A stretch of DNA of 64,000 nt from Globodera rostochiensis (lineage: Eukaryota > Nematoda > Chromadorea > Rhabditida > Heteroderidae). Numbering within the stretch: the first letter of the stretch is position 1; each line of letters opens with the position of its first letter. The stretch lies in contig JAEVLN010000020.1 of the NCBI GenBank assembly GCA_018350325.1, forward strand, positions 1,147,796-1,211,795. The letters run 5' to 3'. Below are positions 38,283 to 63,652 of this stretch, one piece after another. The notes under the pieces were generated by a model that saw only the letters and a program-made list of their open reading frames with translations, was not told where the DNA came from and did no database searches. Position numbers and translations under genes: made by a program.

Positions 38283-39641
38283 ATGACTGTTGTACCGATA
38301 CCAACTGATCCCAGCCTAACCAACGCACTGTCATCGTCGTCGCCTTTTTATTACGTAACACGGGAGTGCTCATCATCGCCGTCGTCCCCACCGGCTCAAC
38401 AGGTTTTTCCTGGGCGTACGAACCGAACGGACCGGCCCCTTAACATTTCGACCTTTATGTCTTGAAATTCAACCAACTCGGACTTGTTGGATATAACTCA
38501 AAATTCCCAATGAATGGATTTATCAAAATGCTATGCGATTCGTCATCGCAAAAAAGCAAATGTTAAAGAAACAAAAGCCAAAAAGTCCGATTTTTTGGGT
38601 TAATCTGATCACTAATATCACATCACATTACGTCATACTATATAATAATCGATTTCAACATCTGATTTTTTGAAACAATGGACGTTTTTTTATTGCGTCA
38701 ACTGGCAAATATTTGTTGTACTGAAAAGGCTTTTTTATCTTTTAATTCGTGAATTTTTGAACGATTTGTGCAAAAAATCGATTTTCGAAAAAATTGAAAT
38801 TTCGAAAATTTGCAAATTCGGTCTCAAGGTTGCTTCTCATACTTGCGTAAAATCCTCTCAAAACTTTTGTGGAACCTGTAAACTTTAAGGTTACTCGAGT
38901 AGGTTTATATATGTTCTACACATTTATTCTTTAAAAAAAGACGAATTTTTAGAAAATGGAAAGCTTCAGCAACAATCGCAGCACAAATTGCAATTATGGC
39001 AACGACAGAGAAGAACTTTCTTATTTTGAGAGAAAGAGGAAAATGGCTGTCATCCATCGGCAACAAAGAACTCAGCCTTACCATCACACGTTACCAGACC
39101 GTCTCCAACCATTAACTTCTGGCCAAGATGACCTCAGAAATTCGGATGTGCTGGTTAGGCATTCAATTTAACGCACAGATGCAAAAACAAAAGCATTTTT
39201 ATGGAATCAGTTTTTTGAAATTCTTTTTTGTTGTTTTTAAACGGTGTCCGTTTTCCCATCATTTAAATAATAAACAAATTCACGCTCATTTTGCTACAAA
39301 TTCAGGCCAAATGGGTCGCCGTGTTTCTGCCGAAGCCCGAGCCGCCCCGCTTTTTCCGACCGCTGTGCGCGCGCTTATCGCGCCAGCAGCATCGTCTGCG
39401 CGCGGATCAGGCGGCGTACGCGCGTCGGTGCGCGGAGCGTGTAGAGGAAGTGCGCGCGCGACTCGCAATGTCTGTGAGCGAAGTGCGCGCGGAGCAGAAG
39501 GCGGCACTGCGGGAGCTCAGACAACAGCGAAAGCGTGGCGGAATTGAGCGGCGGCAGGAGGAAAGTGGCAGAGAGCAACAGCAGCGGAACGGAAGAGAGG
39601 ACAATGCTGGCGATGTATTTCCGATTCGAATCGCCGGATAA
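38283..39641 (+). CDS. Hypothetical coding exons, possibly the 5' end of the PI4K2 gene
   Basis: Three open segments with usable splice sites: 38283-38404 (MTVVPIPTDPSLTNALSSSS, ending PPAQQ before a GT donor), 38953-39153 (includes MESFSNNRSTNCNYGNDREE) and 39306-39641 (AKWVAVFLPKPEPPRFFRPL, then an Arg/Glu/Ala-rich helical stretch). The last two join in phase 0. As a separate gene they would encode about 177 residues ending at 39641. Alternatively a phase-0 donor near 39476 (AMS|GTGAGC) would join them to the first kinase exon at 40020, giving the disordered N-terminus typical of PI4K2. I recognise no domain. Confidence 0.4.
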
Positions 39642-40019
39642 AACAAATTTCTTTTTTTTTTGTTTTAATTTTTCTTCGCAAAAAATGGGGGTTTTGTCGC
39701 GGCTCGTGACCCCCCGTATCATATATTTTTGCATTGATTTTACCACAGTTTTTCTTATCATCATTACTTAATTAGTTACGTCGTTCGTTGTTGGTCTTCG
39801 GTTTACAATCAATCGGTCTGTCCATTTGCTATATTCTCAATTAGGGGCGTATCTAGAACAAATTTTTGGGTGGAGGGGGGGGGGTGATTCTTAGGGGTGT
39901 ATTTTCTTGTGCAAAACAATTGGGGTCCCCCTATTATTTTTTTTTTTTTTAAATTCATTTTGGGGGGGGGGAGCATTGCTTTCTCATCCCCTGGCAAGTT
40001 GAAGGGTTCTGTTTTTTAG

Positions 40020-53276
<13,257 letters not shown>

Positions 53277-54379
53277 TCAAATACGACAACAATGAAAGGG
53301 CCAATGAAAAGAAAGCTTTGATCCTATTTTTGGGATGATAAGAAAGATGAAAGTATTGTGTATAGTACCATATCCGTTACCATATCCCTTCCCATTTTTG
53401 TTTGTGTCGCATGTCCAAACTATTAAAAAATGACAGAAATCTCAAAAATTGCCTCTGATCAACCAAAACAATGGTTTCCAGATGCGTTCTTTGTTATTGC
53501 CCCGGGTCTTGATTGGTGATGACTGGGGTGGTGATCAGTTGGGGGAGGGGGACTTCTTCCTGAGATCGTATCGAGCTAATTCATGTCACCGCAAATCCCC
53601 CATTCACTCGTCAATTTGTTACCAATTTGAATCAGCAAATTCCTTCCCGCGCATTTTCTGTTTATTTTTTCTGACACTTCCTGAGATACCTATTTTTTCT
53701 ACAGCTTTGTTATAACGAGTTATGCACAAAAACATGTTTTTTGTTTGGAAATTTCGTCGTTTACCGTCCTAAAAATCCCTATTTTGGGGTTTTCGATCCT
53801 AACCTGTTTTGGCATAGCGACTTTTGTGCCTTTTTTCGAGCTTTTTTCAAAAAATTTCTTAATAAAAATAAAATATAAAATTCTAAGTTTTTACACACAT
53901 TTTTTTCGATCCTATTTTGGCACTTTTTTCTCACCTATTTAGGACCCTATTTCGAAGTTTTCGATTCTAAAAATCTTATCCTTAATTATCATTATTATTA
54001 TTATTACATAATTCTCCTCCCATTATTATTTTATTATATTTATTTCATCTGCGGAATGAAAAGCGCATTTACATTCGAAAATTAGCCCGAAGAGAATTTT
54101 AATGAAAATTTACACAAAAAAATTGTCAAAAATACCAAATGATGAGACAACGGGGAGATCAGTACAAAATCAGAAATTAGCAGGGTTCGCGTTACTTTGC
54201 TTTGGGCCAACAATTCTTGGCAAAGAACGCCGCACAAATTTCGACGAAAAATCTTTCAAACGGCCGATCGATCCCTGCCGGACACAAAACATGCCAAAAT
54301 AAATTTAAAAATCCTAAATTCGGGACTCTCCAGACCGACGATTCGCACGGTTCCAAATCCGTACGAATTCCGTTTTCCT
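53277..54379. other. Intergenic region
   Basis: About 1.1 kb of AT-rich sequence downstream of PI4K2, with a short ATT repeat at about 53985-54005 and no recognisable gene. Confidence 0.5.
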
Positions 54380-54775
54380 GGAATCGATCGAATCCGTTCT
54401 TGAACCGATCGAATCCGTTCTTGAACCGATCGAATCCGTTCTTGAACTGATCGAATCCGTTCTTGAACCGATCGAATCCGTTCTTGAACCGATCGAATCC
54501 GTTCTTGAACTGATCGAATCCGTTCTTGAACCGATCGAATCCGTTCTTGAACTGATCGAATCCGTTCTTGAACCGATCGAATCCGTTCTTGAACTGATCG
54601 AATCCGTTCTTGAACTGATCGAATCCGTTCTTGAACCGATCGAATCCGTGCTGGAACCGATCGAATCCATGCTGGAACCGATCGAATCCATGCTGGAACC
54701 GAACGAATCCGTGCTTGAATCGATTGAATCCTTGCTTGAATCGATTGAATCCGTGCTTGAATCGATATAGGAACT
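54380..54775. repeat. 21-bp minisatellite (about 19 copies)
   Basis: Tandem copies of GAATCCGTTCTTGAACCGAT plus C, with CCGATC/CTGATC alternation. The right end is more diverged (TGCTGGAACC, TGCTTGAATC). The 21-bp period keeps seven-residue repeats open in two minus frames (FDRFKNG-like and DSIGSRT-like) for about 200 codons each. No signal peptide, splice context or homology supports translation. Confidence 0.93.
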
Positions 54776-55001
54776 TAACCGGAACAGTGTACACATAAAA
54801 TATTCATTGAGATGCTGTGAAAGTTGACGAAAGGGTCCCTGGCAGTTCCGGAGGGGGGGGGGGGGGGTCGTTGGGTGACGAACAAATACATACGATTGCT
54901 GGAAGCGATGGGACGGGGGCTGAGACAAAAACGAATTATCATTTTTAATTCTTATTGCATCTCATCCCTCGGGGGACTGATCACTGATTACTGATCAGTG
55001 A

Positions 55002-58000
55002 TCAGACATAATCCGCCTTCTGCCAAACCATCGCTTCTGTCGACGGGGACGCGCTGATGCCGCTACCGCCGCTGGCGCCATTTTTGTCGCTGCGCACAGC
55101 GGAAGAGAAAATTGCCGGAAGGGGTGAAGCCGAGGCGGGAGATCCGTTGGCGCCCGGGGGGAAGACGGAGACGGCGGGTCGATTCTGTGGCAAGAAAATA
55201 ACACTGATCAGCAATTGAAATGACTGCTCAGATCAGTTCGTTATAAATGAATTATACAAAACAAGAAATTCCATAAACATTTCTTAGTTTGTGTCCTCTC
55301 TCAAAGTTTGAACAATACCCGCGAGTCCCCCCGCCGATCGGAGGGGTCCTTTCGATCGGCCGACGCACTGATCACCGCGCTTTTGGTGACGTACACCGGC
55401 TCATGCTGAAATAATCTTTTCACTTCAATACGAATCACTCAATTTTGTACCCTAATCAAAGTGCTCGGGACCGCATAAGTGCTGCACGTCTCTTGCTCCA
55501 GCGGCGGCTCCTCCGGGGGCTCCGCCTCGCCACAGTAGGGAATGTCGCTGGGGGCGACAAGGCCGACGGCCTGAACCCCAAATTGACGCTTACAAATTCT
55601 CGAAATCCCCGCCCCTTTCACCCACCAAAGCGGCACTGCTCAGCCTGCCGCTGGTGCTGGCGCCCGCGATGCTGCCGGGGGGCGTGCCCACCGGACTGTC
55701 CCTGTGAAGCATTGCGTTCGACGCGGCGGCGTTCGCAGCGGCTGCAGCGCCCAGCGACTTGCGCCTGCTCTCGGCCTCCTTCGACGTGGCGCCGGACCGC
55801 CCACTGCCCATGCCGCTACCGCCCGACTTGCGGTAACGCAACTGCGAAGCGTTTGTGTCGCCTCCGGATGGGCCCGCCGTGGAGTCGGCGGTGCCCGCCG
55901 AGTTCATCATCGCCTCCATCTGTTGCTGATCGAGGCCACCGCGCGCCTTGGCCATGGTGGGCTTTCGTCCAAACTTGAAGAACTCCTGTGATCGAAATAT
56001 AATCTCTTTTATTCAATAATTGTACAATAAAATGTTTTTTCATTCGGTCTAAAACAAACCCGCGGATTGGAGCTGTACGTTCGAGTGGCGCTGTGCTTTA
56101 GCAGTACGCTGCCCAATTTGCTCCCGCCCTCGACATCCAATGGCATCTCGCAGAAGCCGACGTCGCCGTGCTGGTGGAAGGGCGGCAGATGGGAGTCGGG
56201 GCCGGGCGATGACTGGCCGCTGCTGGGGCTGGTCGAGAAGGACGCCGTCGCGTTGCCGGAGGTCATCCAGGACGGCACCATCGTACTGTCAAAGTTAGTA
56301 ATTATGAATAAGATCGACAGAATAACGATAAGCAGATTGTGATCAGCTCCAGTTTCGTGATCACATCTGATCCAAGCGTTAGACAGAACAAAGAAACGGT
56401 ATCCGGTACGGTAAGTCCCATCGCTTACAGTTCCTTCTGGTACTCTCTCTTGGGCATCACTTTGCGCTCCGCAAATTGTTGCTGGCTGAGCACCGCCAAT
56501 GTCTTCAGATACACCGCGCAGACCGGCGTTTGCAGCTTCAGAACCTGCGAAAAACGCGAAAATAATGGGCTCCATTAAATTAAATTAAACATAAATATTT
56601 AATTAAATTAAACATAAATATTTAATTAAATTAAACATAAATATTTAATAATTAGGGTTTTTACTCACTTCGCAGGTGCCCGCAATGCATACAACGGCCT
56701 GCTCCGTGTCCACGTTGTATTTGGCCATAATCGGACGCAACACTTTGCCAACGGTCAGCGCCGGCCGACACCGCAAAATGACAACCCTTTAGGGGAGGGA
56801 CGAAGACGTTTAGGGCTGGGCAACTTTTCCCTAAAATACACTCCAAAAATGGACTGTTATTTCGGTCCCCCAAAACGAAATCCAACCGGAAATCCAAATT
56901 AGGGTTGGTCCCGGGGAGGGGATCCCCGATCAAACCGGGGAACGTGGACGGCAAACCGGGAATCCCCGGTTCTCCCCCCCCCCCCCCCCCCCCTCCCCTC
57001 CGGGACCAACCCTACTTAAAACGTACTTTGCTGCCAGTGGCGCCGTTGGCTTTGCAGCGCCCGTGCTCGGCGTCGACGGGGCGAGGAAAAGGACGGGGAA
57101 TTTGACCACGGGGATGATGCGGACCACGCGGTTGTTCAACGCGTCCACGGCCTGACGTACCGGGTCGATGGTGGAGCCGGTCTGTAAATTCGGCATAATT
57201 TTGTGTGCCAATTTGTTTTCGGCATAATTTTGTTTGCCAATTTGTTTTCGGCATAATTTTGTGTGCCAATTTGTTAGGTTAGAGAAGGCTTCTTCTCTTT
57301 CTCTACCTGCGCGTCCACAACTTCGCAGGTCTGCTTCTCCTGGCCGCAACTTTCGGCCATTCCGGTCGTCCATTGTCTGACCGATTGGAAAGGGTCGGAG
57401 AGGGCAATTTCTGTAACGAATACAAAAAAAGTTTTTGTTTTGTTTAATTCTTTAAGCACACACCGGTTGAGGTGGCACTGTCCGCACAAAGCAAAGTGCA
57501 AAAGCGTACCGGAAAGTCGGGCCTCGGTTCGCCAAACTGAAAAATAAGAATTTACAAAAATTGCGTGAAAACGACAAAAACAAGCGACAACAACCACTTC
57601 ACGGCGAAGCAAAAACGAAAAACGTAAAAGTAACACAAATTTTCGCCCCGAGGGACAAATTTTCTGCTTCTCTCTCTCTCTCTCTCTGCTTTTTCTCCGC
57701 TCTCTACCTTTCCATCCGCCGCTCTGCAAGTCCTACAACGGCACGTGCAGCGTGCGTGTCGTTGTTGTCGACGTGCGGCTGTCCGGTCGTCGCTGCTGTC
57801 GCAAGCGTCCCTCTCCGCTGTGATTGAAGAGCTTAACATCAGTGCCGCTGCGTGCACTGCTGCGGTGGCGGCAGTTGTCCCTTCCGCACAGCTGCGTCTC
57901 GCAATGCGCGCGTCGACCCGTTGGCTTGGCGAGCGCGAGTGCGCACGTCGCACTGCCGCATGTACGCCGCCGCCGTTCTGCACACTGAACGGTCGCTGCA

Positions 58001-60710
58001 GGCGTGCAGCTCGATGTTCCGAGACGTTGCAGGCGCAGCACGCTTCGTCCGCGTCATCGCCGCCGGCGCTGTTTCCACTGTACACGTCGTCGCCGCTGGC
58101 GGTTTTGGCAGTTTTCCACAGGAAACGGAACAGCGACTTGCGACGCGTTTGCTGTTGATGTTTGCCGCCTCCACCAACCACCAAACACTGAAACGACAAT
58201 TTGAAAACAGAACGCCAAAAAAAGAAAAACGCTAATTTTAACTTTGCTTTCGGACAACAAAATGCGACAATAATTAAATAAATATAGTAAATAAATGCAC
58301 GACAGGCGAAGGATGCACAAAAATTTATTTTCCGTTTTTGAACAAAACGAATTGTTCTCACAAAATCGGCACAAAACATCACTCAAAAAGTGTGTTTAAT
58401 TAACCCCCGGGGGCAGTCATTAAAAATCTCCCAAAATAAGCCAAATAAATGCGAGTCAAAAAGGAGAAGCATTTGGAGAGGTTCGGCGGGCCGAAAGACG
58501 CCGCAGGGAGAAAATTAAATTTAACCAATTTTTTGTTAGGAAATGTCTAAAATTGAGGACGCTGTCAAAAAATGCCATCATTTGGATGAGTATAAGTTTT
58601 TCGACAAAAAAATGAAACGAATATTTTTCTATTTACAAAACCCAAAAAATGACAAAAAAATAATTTTGTGCATCCCCCACGGCGTTATTGCAATTACACA
58701 AACAAAAGGACACATTCACAAATATTTATGAACAGCGCGTTCGTTACCTGCGAAGTGCTGGCTCCCGAATCTAAAACATTCGTTATGAATTAAATAAAAC
58801 CTTTCAAATTAATGTTTAAAACTAATTTAATTTAAATGTTTAAAACTAATTTAATTTAAATGTTTAAAACTAATTTAATTTAAATGTTTAATACTAATTT
58901 AATTTAAATGTTTAAAACTAATTTAATTTAAATGTTTAAAACTAATTTAATTTAAATGTTTAAAACTAATTTAATTTAAATGTTTAAAACTAATTTAATT
59001 TAAATGTTTAAAACTAATTTAATTTAAATGTTAAAACTAATTTAATTTAAATGTTTAAAACTAATTTAATTTAAATGTTTAAAACTAATTTAATTTAAAT
59101 GTTTAAAACTAATTTAATTTAAATGTTTAAAACTAATTTAATTTAAATGTTAAAACTAATTTAATTTAAATGTTTAAAACTAATTTAATTTAAATGTTTA
59201 AAACTAATTTAATTTAAATGTTTAAAACTAATTTAATTTAAATGTTTAAAACTAATTTAATTTAAAAATGTTTAAAACTATTTTATTAAATTTATTAATT
59301 CTTTCACCGTGCGACTTCGCGTCGCCGCCCAATTCCTCCGCCAATTGGCCACCGGCGCGCAGATAGCGCGGCCAACAGTCGTATTTGAGCAGGTGGAAAA
59401 TTTGGTACTGAACGACGTCGTAAACGTCGGAGGTGAAGCGGTTGTGCTTGTACGCCTCGCGAATCTGTGGCACAAAAAGGATTAAGTTTTTTGGCTTCTC
59501 TTCGGCACCTGATTTGAGGTGGAATTGTCGATGTTCACCGGCTCTATACAATTGGCGGCAAAGTGCCGGTCGAAAATTTGCCGACCAAAATCGGTGCGGC
59601 GTCCGAATTCAGCCTCCGGAATTTTTTTGTACTCCTCCACCGCCAAATAAAAGTTAATGTTTTCGGCACAAAACTGTTGCTGGAGGAATTGCTAAATTTG
59701 ATAAAATTCGGCAATTGTTTTAAATTAACCATTTTAAATTTATTTGTATTCAAATCGTTACATGGAAAGGCGCTCGTCCTGCCTCAGACTTGAGAACTTG
59801 CTCCAAGTCCACGTTGCTGTCCGGCTGCTGCTGCTGCTGCGGCGAGCCGTCGCCCGGGGCGGGCGGCATTACCGCCTCCGGCAACAGCTGCTGCTCAACC
59901 TGCGCCGCCGGCGGCGCGAACGAGGAGTCGTCGGGTTGTTGTTGTTGTTGTTGTGTTGCGGGTACGTGTCGAGCTTGTTGATTGGTTTGTTGCTGAACCG
60001 AACTCCTTCTTGCTACTGTTTGTTGTTTTGGTTTTGATGTTGCTGGAGGAGGCGATGGTTTACGATTTTCTTTATTTTCACAATTCTTTAGATGGCCAAA
60101 CGTCGCGGAGGCCACGACGGTTGTTGGCACTGCTGCTGTTGGTACAGAGACGACGAGATTGTGGTTGTGCTGCGAGTACTGCTCGATGTACGCCACCTTT
60201 CCCTTATCCTCCAAATGTGCCGCTGTTTTTGTTGGATGCTGACGCTTTTGCTCACCTGCGCGGGGAGGGAAATGAGTCCATGCCATCCGGGCGAAATAAA
60301 CACAAAACATTTATAATCCAAACGGTCATTAGGTTTTTGAGAAAGTTTTAAGCCTTCCGGCAAAGATTATGAGTTGGTTAAGCAATGATCTTTTAACATT
60401 TGACCTAAGGGCATTTCGTCGTTCGAAACTTTTGGGCATTAGCCCCGCCCCTTTCTTTAAATCGCTCATTCTTGGCATTTTGTTAATCGAATTGCTCTCC
60501 TCCGTCGACATTTTGCTTTCGAATTAATATGTCCTTTAAGCTGCTTTAGCTCACCTCCTTTTTGTCCACTCGCCGCACAAAAGTTCAAAGATTTGCGAAG
60601 TTGGCCATCAGAAAATGCCAACGATTTGTTTGAAGAAGCCGCCGAATTGCCAAAATGCGTCGAGAGAGGCTTTTGCCCAGCCGATGAGGCCGAGTGAAGC
60701 TGAAAAAAGA
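55002..60710 (-). CDS. RGS12/RGS14/loco-like regulator of G-protein signalling (5' end uncertain)
   Basis: GTPase-activating protein for G-alpha subunits. The RGS domain spans exons at about 59.8 kb, 59.5-59.7 kb and 59.3-59.47 kb: VDLEQVLKSEAGRAPFH, then QFLQQQFCAENINFYLAVEE, EPVNIDNSTSNQ|IREAYKH and YDVVQYQIFHLLKYDCWPRY-L. Upstream is a Gln-rich linker. Downstream exons: a basic RRKSLFRFLWKTAK segment (about 58.1 kb), a region resembling a Ras-binding ubiquitin-like fold (VRFCTLLCADSATSTG; VVILRCRPALTVGKVLRPIM; VLKLQTPVCAVYLKTLAVLS; 57.5-56.4 kb), then EFFKFGRKPTMAKARGGLDQ (about 55.95 kb), which is GoLoco-like but weak. The protein ends ..TEAMVWQKADYV (stop 55002-55004 on +). The order RGS, RBD, GoLoco matches RGS12/14 and Drosophila loco. 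Exons upstream of 60.2 kb (for example 60545-60700) are provisional. Confidence 0.78.
56578..56650. repeat. 23-bp AT-rich tandem repeat (3 copies) in RGS-gene intron
   Basis: Three copies of AATTAAATTAAACATAAATA plus TTT within an intron. Confidence 0.9.
57188..57274. repeat. 29-bp tandem repeat (3 copies) in RGS-gene intron
   Basis: Three copies of TTCGGCATAATTTTGTGTGC followed by CAATTTGTT, one with TTTGCC in place of GTGCC. They lie in the intron between the exons ending EVVDAQ and beginning TGSTIDPV. Confidence 0.92.
58813..59270. repeat. 24-bp AT-only minisatellite (about 19 copies) in RGS-gene intron
   Basis: Near-perfect copies of ATGTTTAAAACTAATTTAAT plus TTAA. A few units have one T or A fewer, and one has an internal substitution (AATAC). 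It lies in the intron immediately downstream of the RGS-domain exon. Confidence 0.96.
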
Positions 60711-61851
60711 AATTAAAAAAGCGCCGGTAATTCCAATGCTTAAAAAAATCAACGGAAAATTGGGAAAACGCCGGGGGTGAAGAAAAACAAAGAAAAGCCT
60801 CGGGGGATGTAAAAATGAGCATCCCTCCGGGCATATTCGTATTATACCGCCATAACGGCTGACATTTTTTGGCATTAACTGTCTCATTGCTGACGGAGGG
60901 GAGGGGGGGAGGATTTGGCCGCCGTATGCCTTGCGGCATTTTTGCGGCATTTTCAATTCGCAAATTGATCATTGCCTAACGGCCAGCCGAATTGGCCAAT
61001 TTTGGGCCGGTTTTCGTCAGATGTTTGGTTGGATTGGATGTTTTTGGTGTGGGCAACTAAAAATGGAATCGCCCTCAGAAATTTGTTTGTCATGGGAAAT
61101 ACTAATTCTAACAATTAACTTACGGCAATCGGGGACAAATTGGTCCAAAGTTCGATACCGTAATTTATACTGTAGGGTTTAGTGAAGGGAATGTTTTTGG
61201 CACAAACATTTGGCACAACGCGACTGTCGTGAGGCCATTGGGTGGGGGAAAATGGCGGGGGGGGGGGAAGTTTTGTTTTATTTTGCCCCCGGGGGTTTCT
61301 GACGCATTTTCCGCGTTTATTGAGCTGTCTTCCGCCACCCGCCCACAAAAAAGTCTATCCGATTTGCGCAATAACAAAAAAAAAATTCTTCGGCTTAACC
61401 GTCGGACCCGGATTTTGGCCTTTGGGGATTAGCTCAATGTTCGAATCCCCTGAGGGCACAACAATTTTTGAAGCACTATTTTTTGTTTGAATTTTTGTGG
61501 AATGAACGCGGCAATTTATTTGATCCAAATTTTATTTAGTCGGGTCGAATAGAGTCGGCTAATTATGTCAATTGGCACTAATTTGTAAAGCCTTTCGAAT
61601 AACTTAAAAATGGAAATTCGAATTATAGGAAAATGCGATAAAATTGTAAAAATTGAGAAAATGTTCTTTTGTTATAAGGAAACGGTGTGCGCCGTGCATT
61701 TAAATACAACTCCCATAATTGGATTGAAATTGATAGGGGGGGGGGGGATTGGCAAATCCAATCATTTCGGTCCCAATCTTTTGAATTAATAATAAAGAAA
61801 AGCGGTGGGGGGGGGGGTCAACTGAACAAATAGTGACACTGAGCTTAGGCC
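60711..61851. other. Region upstream of the RGS gene
   Basis: About 1.1 kb with possible 5' exons of the RGS gene (for example minus 60870-60966) that I could not confirm, several G runs (61259-61268, 61737-61748, 61807-61817) and a tRNA-like hairpin at 61424-61450. Confidence 0.4.
61424..61450 (+). other. Truncated tRNA-like hairpin
   Basis: GGGGATTAGCTCAA resembles a tRNA 5' end with A-box, and is followed within a few bases by a B-box/T-arm sequence (TGTTCGAATCCCC). GGGGATT and AATCCCC form a perfect 7-bp stem around a 13-nt loop. The D-to-anticodon part of a normal tRNA is missing, so this is a deleted remnant or chance similarity. Confidence 0.4.
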
Positions 61852-61893
61852 TAAGCCTAAGCCTAACCTAAGCTAGCCTTAGGCTTAGGCTTA
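61850..61893. repeat. Interstitial telomere-type repeat, inverted (GCCTAA/TTAGGC)
   Basis: Three GCCTAA-type units run into three TTAGGC-type units around a short AAGCTAG centre, making an inverted pair of nematode telomere hexamers. Confidence 0.85.
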
Positions 61894-62109
61894 ATTGGAA
61901 TTGGCCCGATTCGGCCAAATCGAAAGCGATATGCCCAAAAATTGCTGGCACATTGACGCAAATTTGAATAATAAATTGACGACCAAAACGTTATGGCAAG
62001 TAATCGGATCTTTGGGTGATATTTTCGAGCAATTATCCAGCAGATCCGTGTGAAATCGGCGGGTTAGCCTTTAACACTGACAGCCAAGTGAGTAAGAATA
62101 TTTGATGAG

Positions 62110-62605
62110 ATAATGACGCTTGGAAAGAAGAAGAGGGGAAAAGGGAGGAGAAGAGGGAATGGAAGAGAAGACGGAAGAGAAGAGGGAAGGGAAGAGGGAA
62201 GAAAGAGGGAAGGGAAGAGAAGAGAAGAAGGAAGAAAAAAAGAGAAGAGAAGATGGAAGAAAAGAGGGAAGAAAAGAGAGAAGAGGGAAGAGAGAATGAA
62301 GAGAAGAGGGAATAAAAAAGAAGAGGGAAGGGAAGATGGAAGAAATGAAGGAAGAGAAGAAGAGAAGAGGGTAGAAAAGAGGAAAGAGAAGATGGAAGAG
62401 AAGAAGGAAGAAAAAAAGAGAAGAGAAGATGGAAGAAAAGAGAGAAGAGGGAAGAAAAGAGAGAAGAGGGAAGAAAAGAGAGAAGAGGGAAGAGAGAATG
62501 AAGAGAAGAGGGAAGGGAAGATGGAAGAAATGAAGGAAGAGAAGAAGAGAAGAGGGAAGAGGGAAGAAAAGAGGAAAGAGAAAATGGAAGAGAAGAAGGA
62601 AGAGC
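62110..62605. repeat. Purine tract (AGAAGAGGGAAGA-type microsatellite)
   Basis: About 500 bp of almost pure A/G on the + strand with irregular AGAAGAGGGAA modules, some duplicated over 60-100 bp. It opens a 169-codon Lys/Glu/Arg ORF on + and a Ser/Phe/Leu ORF on -; both are compositional artefacts. Confidence 0.95.
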
Positions 62606-63087
62606 GCCCTCCGATTAGTTGACACGTTTTTTGAGACGATGATGATGGATGGGGTCAAAACTTGGGCAACATATGCGGAAGAGGCCGTTGGGGGGGGGGG
62701 GAAGAAGCTGACACAACAACAAGTGCTGTGCTCCTCGGCTCGTTAAAAGGAAGTTTGGCCAAGGACGGCACCGCCGGCGGCGCCTTGGCCAAGAATGAGT
62801 GCCCGAGGGAAGAGCTCTCCGGCAGCGGCGGCTCTTAGCCCTTTGGGGTTGAGAATTTATTGACGTGTTATTAGCCGAAGCCGCCGCACACTCTCCCCCC
62901 CCCCCGCCCCCCACTCTCGCCGCAGAGAAGCGCAGCGGCAGTTGCGAGGGACCGAGAGAGTGCAGCTCCGCGAGAGAGCGTCAGACAGACACTCTGATAA
63001 CAGGTCGAGAACGAGCGGATAGATTGCTTGGTGTCCATGGGCTTTTATCATTGAGTGGTGTTAGAACACAGACGAGAGATTTGTTGA

Positions 63088-63108
63088 CAAAGAGAGAAAG
63101 AGAGAGAG

Positions 63109-63140
<32 letters not shown>

Positions 63141-63188
63141 AGGGAAAAAGAGAGAGAGGAGAGGGAAAAAGAGAGAGAGAGGAGAGGG

Positions 63189-63234
<46 letters not shown>

Positions 63235-63453
63235 GGAAAGAGAGAGGGAAAGAGAGAGAGGGAAAGAGAGAGAGGGAAAGAGGGAAAGAGAGAGAGGGAA
63301 AGAGAGAGAGAAAGAGAGAGAGGAAAAGAGAGGGAGAGGAGAGGGGAAAGAGAGAGAGAGAGAGGGAAAGAGCGAGGGAAAGAGAGAGAGGGAAAGAGAG
63401 GGGAGAGGGAAAAAGAGAGAGAGGAGAGGGAAAAAGAGAGAGAGAGAAGAGGG

Positions 63454-63485
<32 letters not shown>

Positions 63486-63608
63486 GGAAAGAGAGAGGGA
63501 AAGAGAGAGAGGGAAAGAGAGAGAGAGGGAAAGAGAGAGAGGGAAAGAGAGAGAGGGAAAGAGAGGGAGAGGAGAGGGGAAAGAGAGAGAGAGAGAGGGA
63601 GAGAAGAG

Positions 63609-63639
<31 letters not shown>

Positions 63640-63652
63640 GGAAAGAGCGAGT
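63088..63652. repeat. Purine tract ((GA)n with GGGAAAGAGA modules)
   Basis: About 560 bp of nearly pure A/G on +, built from GAGAGA runs and GGGAAAGAGAGA modules. It is distinct in motif from the tract at 62.1 kb. Long ORFs on both strands through it are artefacts. Confidence 0.95.

Noticed and set aside
38245..38465. Stand-alone small protein gene
   Set aside because: The open segment has a good splice donor (CAG|GTTTTT) and serine/proline-rich sequence typical of a 5' exon; listed with the possible PI4K2 5' exons instead.
54192..54928. Two 200-codon minus ORFs with FDRFKNG-like and DSIGSRT-like repeats
   Set aside because: Generated by the 21-bp minisatellite; two frames open at once and no supporting signals.
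62071..62658. Lys/Glu/Arg ORF (+) and Ser/Phe/Leu ORF (-)
   Set aside because: Low-complexity translation of a purine tract.
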